This document shows, in pieces, positions 17,599-25,226 of a stretch of DNA of 64,000 nucleotides (positions are counted from its first letter, which is position 1; each line of letters opens with the position of its first letter). The DNA is from Actinorhabdospora filicis (GTDB lineage Bacteria > Actinomycetota > Actinomycetes > Mycobacteriales > Micromonosporaceae), in the NCBI RefSeq assembly GCF_030269765.1, contig NZ_BSTX01000004.1, forward strand, positions 504,990-568,989, in the 5' to 3' direction. Below the pieces are notes generated by a model. The model ran no database searches. It saw only the letters and a program-made list of their open reading frames with translations, and was not told where the DNA came from. The position numbers and the translations under genes are program-made.

Positions 17599-17628
17599 AA
17601 GGCCCCGGACCACCTGGTCCGGGGCCTT
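17599..17628. terminator. strong bidirectional hairpin terminator
   Basis: A perfect 14-bp stem runs from AAGGCCCCGGACCA (17599-17612) to TGGTCCGGGGCCTT (17615-17628) with a two-base loop. It lies 17 bp from each of two convergent stop codons. Confidence 0.85.
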
Positions 17629-17645
17629 CGCCGTGCTCGGGGGCG

Positions 17646-18482
17646 CTAGCCGTAGGTCGGCGCCATCGGCAGGGCCAGGGCGATGGCCTTGACGTCGTCC
17701 ACGGTCACCTGCGGGAGGGTCGAGGTGCCGTCGCCGGCGCTCAAGGAGGTGTCGTCGGGGGTGAAGACGAGGGCCTTGACCCGGACCACCGTCCCATCGC
17801 CGCGCAGGACGATGGCGACGTTCTTGACCTCGCCGCCGTCATTGGAGTCCACACCGCCGCGCCAGACGATCAGCTCACCGTTGGGGCCGTTCTCCGTGTG
17901 GCAGTCCACGGACTCTTCCTCGCACCGGCCGATCTCGCGCAGGTAGTCCTCATCGCCGCCGTCATGCGGGAGCACCGGCTCGACGTTCACCATCAGCCAG
18001 GTGGGATCCCCGGTCGGGAAGTGCACGATCACGTCCATCCCGATGCCGTCGCGCCGGGTCGAATCCCCGAATTCGAGCAGCTCCCGGTCGGGAACGTCCC
18101 CGGGCGCGGCGATCAGTGGCCGCTTGACCAGGGTCTGGCCGGGGAAACGCGCGGCCAGGACGTCCCTGAGCGCGTTCTGGTAGCGGTGCTCGGGGTCGGG
18201 ATTCCCCTGCTGGATGTACCAGTCCGAGCCCGAGGTCGCGGGCGAGGACGAGGAACCGGCGGCGGCGTCGTTCACCGGCCTCGCGCCGCCCTGCTGGAGG
18301 GCGAAGCCGACCAGCGCGACGACGGCGGTGATGCCCGCCACCGCCCCGGACGTCCGCCACGCCCGGCGGCGGCCGACGACGCGGCGTCCGGCGCTGATGA
18401 TGTCGTCTGTGTCGTTACGGGGGAGCGGGGGCGTCTCCCCGAGGGCGTCGTGGAAGACGCCCCGGACTTCTTCATGGTTCAT
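17646..18482 (-). CDS. membrane protein paired with the second SigE-type sigma factor (possible anti-sigma)
   Basis: A 278-aa protein with an N-terminal cytoplasmic part (MNHEEVRGVFHDALGETPPL), one membrane helix at about residues 44-62 (SGAVAGITAVVALVGFALQQ) and an extracytoplasmic domain with two Cys (CEEESVDC). The ATG at 18482 overlaps the sigma stop by ATGA. It has the same architecture as the protein at 15157 but no clear sequence likeness. The pairing suggests an anti-sigma or signal-sensing job. Confidence 0.7.
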   Translation of the reverse strand: MNHEEVRGVFHDALGETPPLPRNDTDDIISAGRRVVGRRRAWRTSGAVAGITAVVALVGFALQQGGARPVNDAAAGSSSSPATSGSDWYIQQGNPDPEHRYQNALRDVLAARFPGQTLVKRPLIAAPGDVPDRELLEFGDSTRRDGIGMDVIVHFPTGDPTWLMVNVEPVLPHDGGDEDYLREIGRCEEESVDCHTENGPNGELIVWRGGVDSNDGGEVKNVAIVLRGDGTVVRVKALVFTPDDTSLSAGDGTSTLPQVTVDDVKAIALALPMAPTYG

Positions 18483-18994
18483 GTCGCGGCTCCTCGGCCG
18501 AAGGTGAGCTGTGTCTCGTCGAGCAGCCCGCGCAGCGTCTGCAGCCCCCGCGCGGTCTGGCTTTTCACGGTCCCGGCCGAGCAGCGCAGGGCCTGCGCCG
18601 TCTCCTCGACCGAGAGGTCCTCCCAGAAACGGAGGACGAGGGTCGCCCGCTGCCTGGCCGGCAGCTTGGCGAGAGCGGAGAGGGCGACGATGCGCCCGGT
18701 GGTGTCGGCGGTCACCGACGCCGGTTCGATCGGGGCCGCGGCGTAGGCCCGCTCCCGGCGGAACCAGCCCCGTCGCCCCTCGTCGATGAGCGTGCGCATC
18801 ACGATCTGGCGCGCGTAGGCCTCGGCGGTGGGGCGGCGGGTCCGCGTCCAGGCCGCGTACAGCTTCACCAGCGAGGTCTGCACGGCGTCCTCGGCGCGAT
18901 GCCAGTCGCCGCACACCAGATACGCGCTGCGCAGCAGCGCGTCCCGGCGGGCGGCGGCGAACTCGCGGAACTCCGCTTCCTGACGTGGGTTCAT
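18479..18994 (-). CDS. ECF sigma factor, SigE family (second copy)
   Basis: A 171-aa protein with region 2 (FREFAAARRDALLRSAYLVC, HRAEDAVQTSLVKLYAAW) and region 4 (LPARQRATLVLRFWEDLSVE, LRCSAGTVKSQTARGLQTLR). It is a full-length SigE-family ECF factor and is translationally coupled to its membrane partner. It is divergent from nuoA, and the 87-bp gap contains a 12-bp palindrome. Confidence 0.88.
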   Translation of the reverse strand: MNPRQEAEFREFAAARRDALLRSAYLVCGDWHRAEDAVQTSLVKLYAAWTRTRRPTAEAYARQIVMRTLIDEGRRGWFRRERAYAAAPIEPASVTADTTGRIVALSALAKLPARQRATLVLRFWEDLSVEETAQALRCSAGTVKSQTARGLQTLRGLLDETQLTFGRGAAT

Positions 18995-19049
18995 ATGGGC
19001 GGTCCCTCCTCGCCCCTTCTACGCACCCCGTCCGCGCTTCGGTTGCATC

Positions 19050-19061
19050 GTTTCGCGAAAC
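19050..19061. promoter_or_regulatory. 12-bp palindrome GTTTCGCGAAAC between sigma gene and nuoA
   Basis: A perfect palindrome centred 56-61 bases before the sigma start and about 26 bases before the nuoA start. On the nuoA side TTGCAT (19044-19049) abuts it, and TAGGCT lies 19 bases further on, a possible promoter with the palindrome in its spacer. This suggests a repressor or redox-regulator site. The regulator is unknown. Confidence 0.45.
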
Positions 19062-19081
19062 ACGCACTAGGCTTACTCACC

Positions 19082-19453
19082 GTGGACGGTTACCTCGGTT
19101 CATACGCGACACTCGGTATCTTGCTGCTGGTCGCCGGAGCCTTCTTCGCCGTCGCGTACACCGCGAACCGGTTGCTGCGGACGAACGCTCCCTCGGCGGC
19201 CAAGTCGACGACGTACGAGTGCGGCCTCGATCCCGCCGGAGGCGACTGGGCACAGGCGCAGATCCGGTACTACGTCTACGCCTTCCTATACGCGTTGTTC
19301 GCGGTGGAGAGCGTTTTCCTCTTCCCCTGGGCGACGGTCTTCGACGCCCTCGGCATGATCACCGTGGCCGAGATGGGCGTCTTCGTCGCCGTGCTCGCCC
19401 TCGGACTCCTGTACGCCTGGCGCAAGGGCGTCCTGTCCTGGACGACCGCGTGA
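19082..19453 (+). CDS. nuoA: complex I-like subunit A
   Basis: A 123-aa protein with three membrane helices and the NuoA signature: TTYECGLDPAGGDWAQAQIRYY after helix 1, then FLFPWATVF and the conserved-acid helix AEMGVFVAVLALGLLYAW. It is the first gene of the nuo cluster and sits at the quinone-chamber interface between NuoH and NuoJ/K. The start is a GTG at 19082. The stop shares a base with the ATG of the next small gene (TGATG). Length is normal for the family. Confidence 0.92.
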   Translation: MDGYLGSYATLGILLLVAGAFFAVAYTANRLLRTNAPSAAKSTTYECGLDPAGGDWAQAQIRYYVYAFLYALFAVESVFLFPWATVFDALGMITVAEMGVFVAVLALGLLYAWRKGVLSWTTA

Positions 19454-19668
19454 TGACGAGCGAGTGCGTGGTGGCCGCCTGGCGGCGGGCCTTCGGGCTC
19501 GACGAGGCGGGCTCACCGCTGGCGCGGCTGATCGCGCCGATCGTCACCCCCGACCTCTACGACGACGGCCTGGACGACGAGCCCGCGCGCACGTGCGTGG
19601 CCCTGCGTCCGGTGCCCGCCCGCGTGCGGTTCCCCGTGGTCCGCCGACCCCCGACCCGGAGGTACTGA
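19453..19668 (+). CDS. 71-aa protein coupled between nuoA and nuoB
   Basis: The ATG at 19453 overlaps the nuoA stop and the stop at 19668 overlaps the nuoB ATG, both as TGATG. That makes a genuine, translationally coupled gene likely. The protein begins MTSECVVAAWRRAFGLDE and ends in a basic RFPVVRRPPTRRY. There is no membrane segment and I recognise no domain. Its position suggests an assembly or regulatory factor for this complex. The function is unknown. Confidence 0.6.
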   Translation: MTSECVVAAWRRAFGLDEAGSPLARLIAPIVTPDLYDDGLDDEPARTCVALRPVPARVRFPVVRRPPTRRY

Positions 19669-20186
19669 TGGAGCTGCCGCAAGTCCTGGGCGAACCGATT
19701 CGGTTCATCCTCAACTGGGGACGCAAGTACTCCCTCTGGGTCTTCAACTTCGGGCTGGCCTGCTGCGCCATCGAGTTCATCGCGGCGTCCATGGGCCGCC
19801 ACGACTTCATGCGCCTGGGCGTGATCCCCTTCGCGCACGGCCCGCGGCAGGCCGACCTCATGGTGGTGTCCGGCACCGTCACCGACAAGATGGCGCCGGC
19901 GATCAAGCGGCTCTACGACCAGATGCCCGAACCGAAGTACGTGATCTCCTTCGGGGCGTGCAGCAACTGCGGCGGCCCGTACTGGGACTCCTACTCGGTG
20001 ACCAAGGGCGTGGACCAGCTCATCCCGGTCGACGTGTACGTCCCGGGCTGCCCGCCGCGTCCGGAGGCGCTGTTGCACGGCATCCTCACACTCCAGGAGA
20101 AGATCGCCGCGGAGCGGTCGGGTTTCGGGGGTGTCCGCAAGACCGCCGCCGAACTGAGCGCGCCACCGGTACCACCCCCGACATAG
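19668..20186 (+). CDS. nuoB: complex I-like subunit B, cluster N2 protein
   Basis: A 172-aa protein with all four Cys ligands of the N2 [4Fe-4S] cluster: the adjacent pair in GLACCAIEF, one in GACSNCGGPYWDSYSV and one in VPGCPPRPEALLHGI. It also has the FAHGPRQADLMVVSGTVT signature. It passes electrons to quinone at the junction with NuoD, but no nuoD follows it in this cluster. GGAGG lies seven bases before the ATG. The downstream neighbour DUF2252 starts eight bases after the stop, so it is probably on the same transcript. Confidence 0.94.
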   Translation: MELPQVLGEPIRFILNWGRKYSLWVFNFGLACCAIEFIAASMGRHDFMRLGVIPFAHGPRQADLMVVSGTVTDKMAPAIKRLYDQMPEPKYVISFGACSNCGGPYWDSYSVTKGVDQLIPVDVYVPGCPPRPEALLHGILTLQEKIAAERSGFGGVRKTAAELSAPPVPPPT

Positions 20187-20193
20187 GAGAGCA

Positions 20194-21489
20194 ATGGACG
20201 CTCGTTCCTCGTTCATCGTCGACGTCCTCCGGGCCGAGTTCGGTGAGCTGATGGCCGCCGACCCGTACGCCTTCGAACGCAAGTTCCGCAAGATGGCGGG
20301 CAACGCCTTCGCCTTCTACCGGGGCAGCGCGTGCCTGTTCTACGCCGACGTGCACGGGCAGGACGACCCGTACCTGGACGAGCGCACCTCACGCGTGTGG
20401 ATCCACGGCGACCTGCACGCCGAGAACTTCGGCACGTACATGAACGCCGCCGGTCAGCTCGTGTTCAACGTGAACGACTTCGACGAGGCCTACGTCGGTC
20501 CCTTCACCTGGGACCTGAAGCGCTTCGCGGCGTCCATCGCGCTCATCGGCTACGGCAAGGCCCTCTCCGACGAGGACATCTCCGTCCTGGTCCGCCGCTT
20601 CGCCGCCGCCTACCTGCGCGAGATCCGCGTCATCGCCGCCAAGGGCGACGACGCCATCGGCGAGCTGACCCTGGCCAACACCGACGGGCCCCTCAAGCGC
20701 GTCCTGCAGGAGGCCCGCCTCAACACCCGCACCGCCATGCTCGACCGGCAGACCACCATCGACGACTACGACCGGCGCTTCTCGGTCTTCGAGGGCGTGT
20801 ACGAAGTGGACGACGCGACGCGCTCCCGCGTCCTCGACGCCTTCTACGACTGCCTGGCCACGATGCCCTCGGACTACGTGCTGCGCCCCACGTCCATCGA
20901 GGTCAAGGACGTCGTCCTGCGCAAGGGCGTGGGCATCGGCTCGGCCGGGCTGCCCTCGTACAACCTGCTGCTGGAGGGCAACTCGCAGGCCCTGGAGAAC
21001 GACGTCGTCCTGTACATGAAGCAGGGACAGGTGCCCGCCGTGTCGCGGGTCGTCACCGACTCGGCCGTCGCCTCCTACTTCGCCCACCAGGGACAGCGCA
21101 CCGCCGAGTCGCAGCGCGCCCTGCAAGCCCACGCCGACCCGTGGCTCGGCTACGCGACCCTCGACGGGATCGGGCAGGTCGTCGCCGAGGTGTCGCCCTA
21201 CGCCTCCGACCTGGACTGGACCGAGCTGGACGACATGGGCGACATCGGCCTGGTCGTCGGGTCGCTGGGGGCGGCGGTGGCGCGGATGCACGCGGTGGCC
21301 GACGACGAGTCCTCGCACACGCTGGTGGACTACTCCACGGAGGAGGCCATCGCGGCGGCGGTGGGGGAGGACGACAAGGGGTTCGCGGAGATGCTGGTGG
21401 AGTTCGCGCACGGGTATGGGGTCAGGGCGCGGACGGATCACCAGTTGTTCGTGGATGTGTTCCGGAATGGGCAGTTGCCGTTGCGGTAG
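20194..21489 (+). CDS. DUF2252 protein (kinase-like fold)
   Basis: A 431-aa protein with the DUF2252 hallmark RVWIHGDLHAENFGTYM followed by FNVNDFDEAYVGPFTWDLKR, which mirrors the HGDxHxxN and D-x-D elements of aminoglycoside/choline-kinase folds. Earlier FYRGSACLFYAD and later DVVLYMKQGQ are also family-like. The substrate is unknown. It sits inside the nuo cluster, between nuoB and nuoC, eight bases after nuoB with AGGAG in front, so it is co-transcribed with nuoAB although it has no known link to respiration. Confidence 0.88.
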   Translation: MDARSSFIVDVLRAEFGELMAADPYAFERKFRKMAGNAFAFYRGSACLFYADVHGQDDPYLDERTSRVWIHGDLHAENFGTYMNAAGQLVFNVNDFDEAYVGPFTWDLKRFAASIALIGYGKALSDEDISVLVRRFAAAYLREIRVIAAKGDDAIGELTLANTDGPLKRVLQEARLNTRTAMLDRQTTIDDYDRRFSVFEGVYEVDDATRSRVLDAFYDCLATMPSDYVLRPTSIEVKDVVLRKGVGIGSAGLPSYNLLLEGNSQALENDVVLYMKQGQVPAVSRVVTDSAVASYFAHQGQRTAESQRALQAHADPWLGYATLDGIGQVVAEVSPYASDLDWTELDDMGDIGLVVGSLGAAVARMHAVADDESSHTLVDYSTEEAIAAAVGEDDKGFAEMLVEFAHGYGVRARTDHQLFVDVFRNGQLPLR

Positions 21490-21540
21490 GGTTTCGCCCT
21501 CGATCGGTCTTTGGCTGTTCCCTGCGTTGGGGGTGGGTGG

Positions 21541-21956
21541 CTTCTTGTCTTCCCGCGGATCGTCCCTTGGCTAGTCCCCGTGTTGGCGCTATTTGACGGT
21601 CGCCGTCTGGTCAGGGCTTTCAGCCCTGGGACCTGACCAGGGGTGCGGCCCCTGGACGCCGGACCTCTCTCGGGAGGCTCCACCCGCGTTCGGCCTTTGC
21701 GACGGTGAACGATGAACCTCGGGGTGTCAAGCCAAAGAACGCGGCTTGACACCCCGAGAACCCTCGTTCGAAGAACCCATCCGGCCGACCGAGGGAGGAT
21801 CCTCTCCTTTCCCGAGACAGCTTCAGCGGATCTGGTCTCGGGGGCGCGGTTTGTCGGCGGGTTGCGGGCCGTCTCGGTCCGGCTCTAAAACAACAAGCTC
21901 CGTCTGTTGCCCGGGTTTTGACCCCGTTGCCTGCCAGTCACTGTGCCCGGGTTAGA
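21541..21956. repeat. dispersed structured repeat, copy A
   Basis: About 415 bp that match a second copy near 46801-47210. Bases 21641-21717 are identical in both, and the alignment runs without gaps up to 21777. It holds several hairpins: CAGGGCT-TTC-AGCCCTG at 21612-21628, CCAGGGG-TGCGG-CCCCTGG near 21637, and a 16-bp stem at 21718-21733/21743-21758 with a lower stem GAACGA/TCGTTC at 21707-21712/21764-21769. Stem bases differ between copies in a compensated way, which argues for selection on structure. A minus-strand reading frame (FIVHRRKGRTRVEPPERG) spans both copies, but the perfect nucleotide identity gives no sign of coding selection. It lies between DUF2252 and the AhpD-like gene, interrupting the nuo cluster. 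Confidence 0.75.
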
Positions 21957-22079
21957 TCCCTCGGGCTGGTGGTCGGCAATGTGACCGCCGTCTCTCTCGC
22001 GCCTGTCACACACTTCCTGCGCCCTCCGTCATAGAGGTGTTCCAACCGGTCCATCCCTTCGATGAGAGGCATCACCGAC

Positions 22080-22544
22080 ATGACCCTCAAGTCCCGCTTC
22101 GCCAACCCCGCCGCCGACCTGCCGCAGATCGGTGAGGTCGCCGCCGCCGTGAACAAGGTGAACGACGGCGTGCTGCCCAAGACCCTGTGCGACCTGCTCG
22201 GCCTGCGCGTCGGGCAGCTGCTGGGCAGCTCCTACTTCACCGCCCGCATCATCCGCGACTCGGAGGACACGCCCGAGCGTCTGGGCGCGGTCGCCACGTG
22301 GCGCGACTCGCCGTACTTCACCGACGCGGAGAAGGCCGCGCTCGCGCTCGCCGAGGCGGTGCACACGCCGAGTGCGGGTCCGCGTGTCTCCGATGAGCTG
22401 TACGACGAGGCGACCAAGCACTACTCCGAGAAGGAGCTCGTCGTGCTCACCGCCGTGCTCGGGCAGATCGGGTTCTTCATCCCCCTGGCGCTGATCGGGC
22501 GGCCGATTCCGGGTGTGGCTCCGCAGGAGCAGTGGAAGAACTGA
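22080..22544 (+). CDS. carboxymuconolactone decarboxylase/AhpD-like protein lacking the catalytic cysteines
   Basis: A 154-aa helical protein of the AhpD/CMD family: LCDLLGLRVGQLLGSSYF, then WRDSPYFTDAEKAALALAEA, then EKELVVLTAVLGQIG. In active members the first block reads as R-V-S-Q-x-N-G-C-x-x-C-x-x-x-H. Here it is LGSSYFTARI, so both redox Cys and the His are gone. The only Cys lies earlier (TLCDLL). A peroxidase or disulfide-relay role is therefore unlikely, and binding or structural function is more probable. The second ATG at 22080 is chosen for its AGAGG ribosome site. Confidence 0.8.
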   Translation: MTLKSRFANPAADLPQIGEVAAAVNKVNDGVLPKTLCDLLGLRVGQLLGSSYFTARIIRDSEDTPERLGAVATWRDSPYFTDAEKAALALAEAVHTPSAGPRVSDELYDEATKHYSEKELVVLTAVLGQIGFFIPLALIGRPIPGVAPQEQWKN

Positions 22545-22556
22545 TCCACCCTCGAC

Positions 22557-22583
22557 GGGCCCGCGCATGAGCGCGGGCCCTTT
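22557..22583 (+). terminator. Rho-independent terminator
   Basis: A perfect 10-bp stem, GGGCCCGCGC at 22557-22566 and GCGCGGGCCC at 22571-22580, has loop ATGA and is followed by TTT. It closes the nuoAB-DUF2252-AhpD segment, so nuoC onward needs its own promoter or read-through. Confidence 0.85.
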
Positions 22584-22687
22584 CACATGTCCTGATGGGA
22601 CGGGGTCCCCATACGGCATCGTCCCGCGAAAGAAACACGCCTCCCGGCCGCCCCTCACCGCCCTCGCGTGACGCTAAGGTGACCCCC

Positions 22688-23236
22688 ATGGACGTCACCC
22701 AGCTCGAAGGTGAGACCGCCGACGGCGGGCACCCACGCCCCACGGTGGACGTTCCACCGTCGGCGTGGCGGGACACTCTCCTCAAGGCGCGGGACGTGCT
22801 CGGCTGCGACTTCTTCGACTGGCTGTCGGCCGTCGACGAATCGCCGGACGGGTTCCGGCTGGTGGCGCACGTGTGGTCGGTCGCGCAGAAGGAGGGCGTG
22901 CTGATCCGCGCGCTCGTCCCGCCGGGTGAGACCGTCGACTCGATCGTGGACGTCTACCCGGGCGCCGACTGGCACGAGCGGGAGACCGCCGAGATGTTCG
23001 GGCTCGACTTCGACGGGCACCCGAACCTCATTCCGCTGCTGCTGGCCCCCGAGTTCGAGGGGCATCCGCTGCGCAAGGACTTCGTGCTCGCCTCGCGGGT
23101 CGCCAAGCCCTGGCCGGGCGCGAAGGAACCGGGCGAGAGCCACGCCGCGCCCGGGGGACGCAAGAGGGCGCCGATGCGGCCGCCGGGCGTCCCCGAACCG
23201 GGGACCTGGGGCCCCAACGAGCGGGAAGGCGACTGA
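22688..23236 (+). CDS. nuoC: complex I-like subunit C
   Basis: A 182-aa protein with the NuoC (30-kDa subunit) fold: FFDWLSAVDESPDGFRLVAH, VWSVAQKEGVLIRALVPPG, and the signature YPGADWHERETAEMFGLDFD followed by EGHPLRKDFVL. It is not fused to NuoD, and no NuoD sequence follows. The C-terminal 40 residues are a disordered Pro/Gly tail. AAGGTG six bases before the ATG supports the start. It begins the second segment of the nuo cluster. Confidence 0.92.
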   Translation: MDVTQLEGETADGGHPRPTVDVPPSAWRDTLLKARDVLGCDFFDWLSAVDESPDGFRLVAHVWSVAQKEGVLIRALVPPGETVDSIVDVYPGADWHERETAEMFGLDFDGHPNLIPLLLAPEFEGHPLRKDFVLASRVAKPWPGAKEPGESHAAPGGRKRAPMRPPGVPEPGTWGPNEREGD

Positions 23237-23237
23237 C

Positions 23238-24200
23238 ATGCCGGTCTGGCTGGAGATCGCGATCCGCGTCGCCGGAGTCTTCGTCGCCTTCCTCACGCTG
23301 CCGCTGATCGTGGGCCAGACCGAGCACAAGGTGATGGCGCACATGCAGGGACGCCTCGGGCCCATGTACGCCGGGCGGTTCCACGGGTGGGCGCAGCTCA
23401 TCGCCGACGGCGTGAAGTTCGTCCAGAAGGAAGAGGTCGTGCCCGGGGCCGCCGACAAGTCGGTGTTCCGGCTCGCCCCCGCCGTCGCGCTCGTCCCGTA
23501 CCTGGTGGCGCTGCTGGTGATCCCGCTGGGACCCGGGGACCTCGTCGCGCAGCCCCTCGACATGGGGCTGTTCCTGGTCCTGGCCGTCGTCGGCGTCGGC
23601 ATCGTCGCCGTCCTCATGGCCGGCTGGGCCAGCGCCAACAAGTACACGCTGCTGGGCGCGCTGCGCGCCGCCGCGCAGCTGCTCGCCTACGAGCTGCCGT
23701 TCGTGCTCGCCGCCGCCAGCGTCGCCATGGCCGCCGGGACGCTCTCCCTCACCGGCATCGTCGAGGCGTGGCGGCCGTGGTGGCTGCTGTGGCAGCTCCC
23801 GGCGCTGTTCGTGTTCTTCACCGCCGGGCTCGCCGAGATCCGCCGCCCGCCCTTCGACGCCCCGATCGCCGACTCCGAACTCGTCTTCGGCTACCTCACC
23901 GAGTACACCGGACTGCGCTTCGCGCTGTTCCTGCTCGCCGAGTACGTCGGCATCGTCGTCATCTCCGCGCTCACCACCGTCCTGTTCCTCGGCGGCTGGA
24001 AGGGACCCTTCGCCAGCGACACCCTCGGGTGGCTGTGGACGCTGGTCAAGGTCGGCGCGGTCGCGTTCGTGATCATCTGGCTGCGGGTGGCGTTCCCGAG
24101 GTTGCGGGTGGACCAGTTGCAGAAGTTCTGCTGGCTGGGGCTGGTGCCCATCGCACTGCTCCAGCTGATCCTGACCGCCGTGGTGAAGGTGGGTTTCTGA
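23238..24200 (+). CDS. nuoH: complex I-like subunit H
   Basis: A 320-aa protein with about eight membrane helices. The conserved loops are present: EHKVMAHMQGRLGP(M), FHGWAQLIADGVKFVQKEE, LGALRAAAQLLAYELPF and AEIRRPPFDAPIADSELVFG. NuoH forms most of the quinone chamber with NuoB and NuoD. It starts one base after the nuoC stop. Confidence 0.95.
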   Translation: MPVWLEIAIRVAGVFVAFLTLPLIVGQTEHKVMAHMQGRLGPMYAGRFHGWAQLIADGVKFVQKEEVVPGAADKSVFRLAPAVALVPYLVALLVIPLGPGDLVAQPLDMGLFLVLAVVGVGIVAVLMAGWASANKYTLLGALRAAAQLLAYELPFVLAAASVAMAAGTLSLTGIVEAWRPWWLLWQLPALFVFFTAGLAEIRRPPFDAPIADSELVFGYLTEYTGLRFALFLLAEYVGIVVISALTTVLFLGGWKGPFASDTLGWLWTLVKVGAVAFVIIWLRVAFPRLRVDQLQKFCWLGLVPIALLQLILTAVVKVGF

Positions 24201-24201
24201 C

Positions 24202-24711
24202 ATGGAACTGCCGGGCAAGGGCCTGCTGAAGGGCCTCGGCGTCACGCTCAAGACGATGACGCGCAAGAACGGCGTCCAGCAGTACCCGGACGTCCAGCCC
24301 GACCTCCCCGCGCGCTCGCGCGGAGTGATCGCGCTGATGGAGGCCAACTGCACCGTCTGCATGCTGTGCGCGCGCGAATGCCCCGACTGGTGCATCTACA
24401 TCGACTCCCACAAGGAGACCGTCGAAGTGCCCGGCGCCGCCCGGGCGCGGCAGAAGAACGTCCTCGACCGCTTCGACATCGACTTCTCCCTGTGCATGTA
24501 CTGCGGCATCTGCATCGAGGTGTGCCCCTTCGACGCCCTGTACTGGGCCCCGGAGTTCGCCTACGCCGAAGGCGACATCCGCAACCTCCTCCACGACCGC
24601 GGACGCCTCGGCGAGCACATGGCGCACGTACCCGCGCCCGACGCCCACGACCCCATGGGCGAACCGTCCAAAGAGGAGTCGACCGCCGCCAAGAAGGGCG
24701 GTGCCCGGTGA
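24202..24711 (+). CDS. nuoI: complex I-like subunit I, two [4Fe-4S] clusters
   Basis: A 169-aa protein with two ferredoxin motifs, CTVCMLCARECP and CMYCGICIEVCPFDAL, binding clusters N6a and N6b that lead to N2 in NuoB. The C-terminal part is hydrophilic. In ferredoxin-driven forms of this complex, NuoI or an adjacent surface is the proposed electron entry site, which fits the lack of NuoE/F/G here. Spacing to nuoH is one base, and it overlaps nuoJ by GTGA. Confidence 0.95.
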   Translation: MELPGKGLLKGLGVTLKTMTRKNGVQQYPDVQPDLPARSRGVIALMEANCTVCMLCARECPDWCIYIDSHKETVEVPGAARARQKNVLDRFDIDFSLCMYCGICIEVCPFDALYWAPEFAYAEGDIRNLLHDRGRLGEHMAHVPAPDAHDPMGEPSKEESTAAKKGGAR

Positions 24712-25226
24712 CCGTCACCGACGTCCTCGTCTGCGCCCTGGGCGCGGTGAGCCTCGGCGCGGCGATCCGGGTGGTCACCACGAACCAGATCGTGCGGGCC
24801 GGACTGTGGCTGGTGGTCGCGCTCGGCGCGCTCGCCGGGGTGTACCTGGTGCTCACCGCCGAACTGCTGGCGTGGGTGCAGGTCCTGATCTACGTGGGCG
24901 CGGTGGTCGTGCTCATGCTGTTCGCGGTGATGCTGACCCGCGCGCCCATCGGCCGCAGCGACGACCTGGACCGGCCCCGGCTGCCGGCGATCCTCGTCGG
25001 CGGCGGCGCCGGGCTCGGCCTGGCCGCGGTGCTCGCCGACGCCTACCGGTGGAGCTACATCGGACTGTCCGGTGTGGAGCCCGGGAACGCCGAGGCGCTG
25101 GGCCGGGAGGTCTTCACCGGCTGGGCGCTGCCCTTCGAGGTCCTGTCGGTGCTGCTGCTGGCCGCCCTGGTCGGCGCGATCGCGATCTCCCGGCCCGAGG
25201 TCGGCGAGCGGCGGGAGGAGAGCTGA
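24708..25226 (+). CDS. nuoJ: complex I-like subunit J
   Basis: A 172-aa protein with five membrane helices and the NuoJ core AELLAWVQVLIYVGAVVVLM, which carries the pi-bulge helix, followed by FAVMLTRAPIG. The GTG start at 24708 overlaps the nuoI stop (GTGA), and the stop overlaps the nuoK ATG. Confidence 0.93.
   Translation: MTVTDVLVCALGAVSLGAAIRVVTTNQIVRAGLWLVVALGALAGVYLVLTAELLAWVQVLIYVGAVVVLMLFAVMLTRAPIGRSDDLDRPRLPAILVGGGAGLGLAAVLADAYRWSYIGLSGVEPGNAEALGREVFTGWALPFEVLSVLLLAALVGAIAISRPEVGERREES

Noticed and set aside
21438..21752. Minus-strand protein containing FIVHRRKGRTRVEPPERG, also found at 46773-47039.
   Set aside because: The shared part is identical at DNA level with no synonymous change and overlaps RNA-like hairpins. 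The rest differs between copies, so it is best read as a non-coding repeat.
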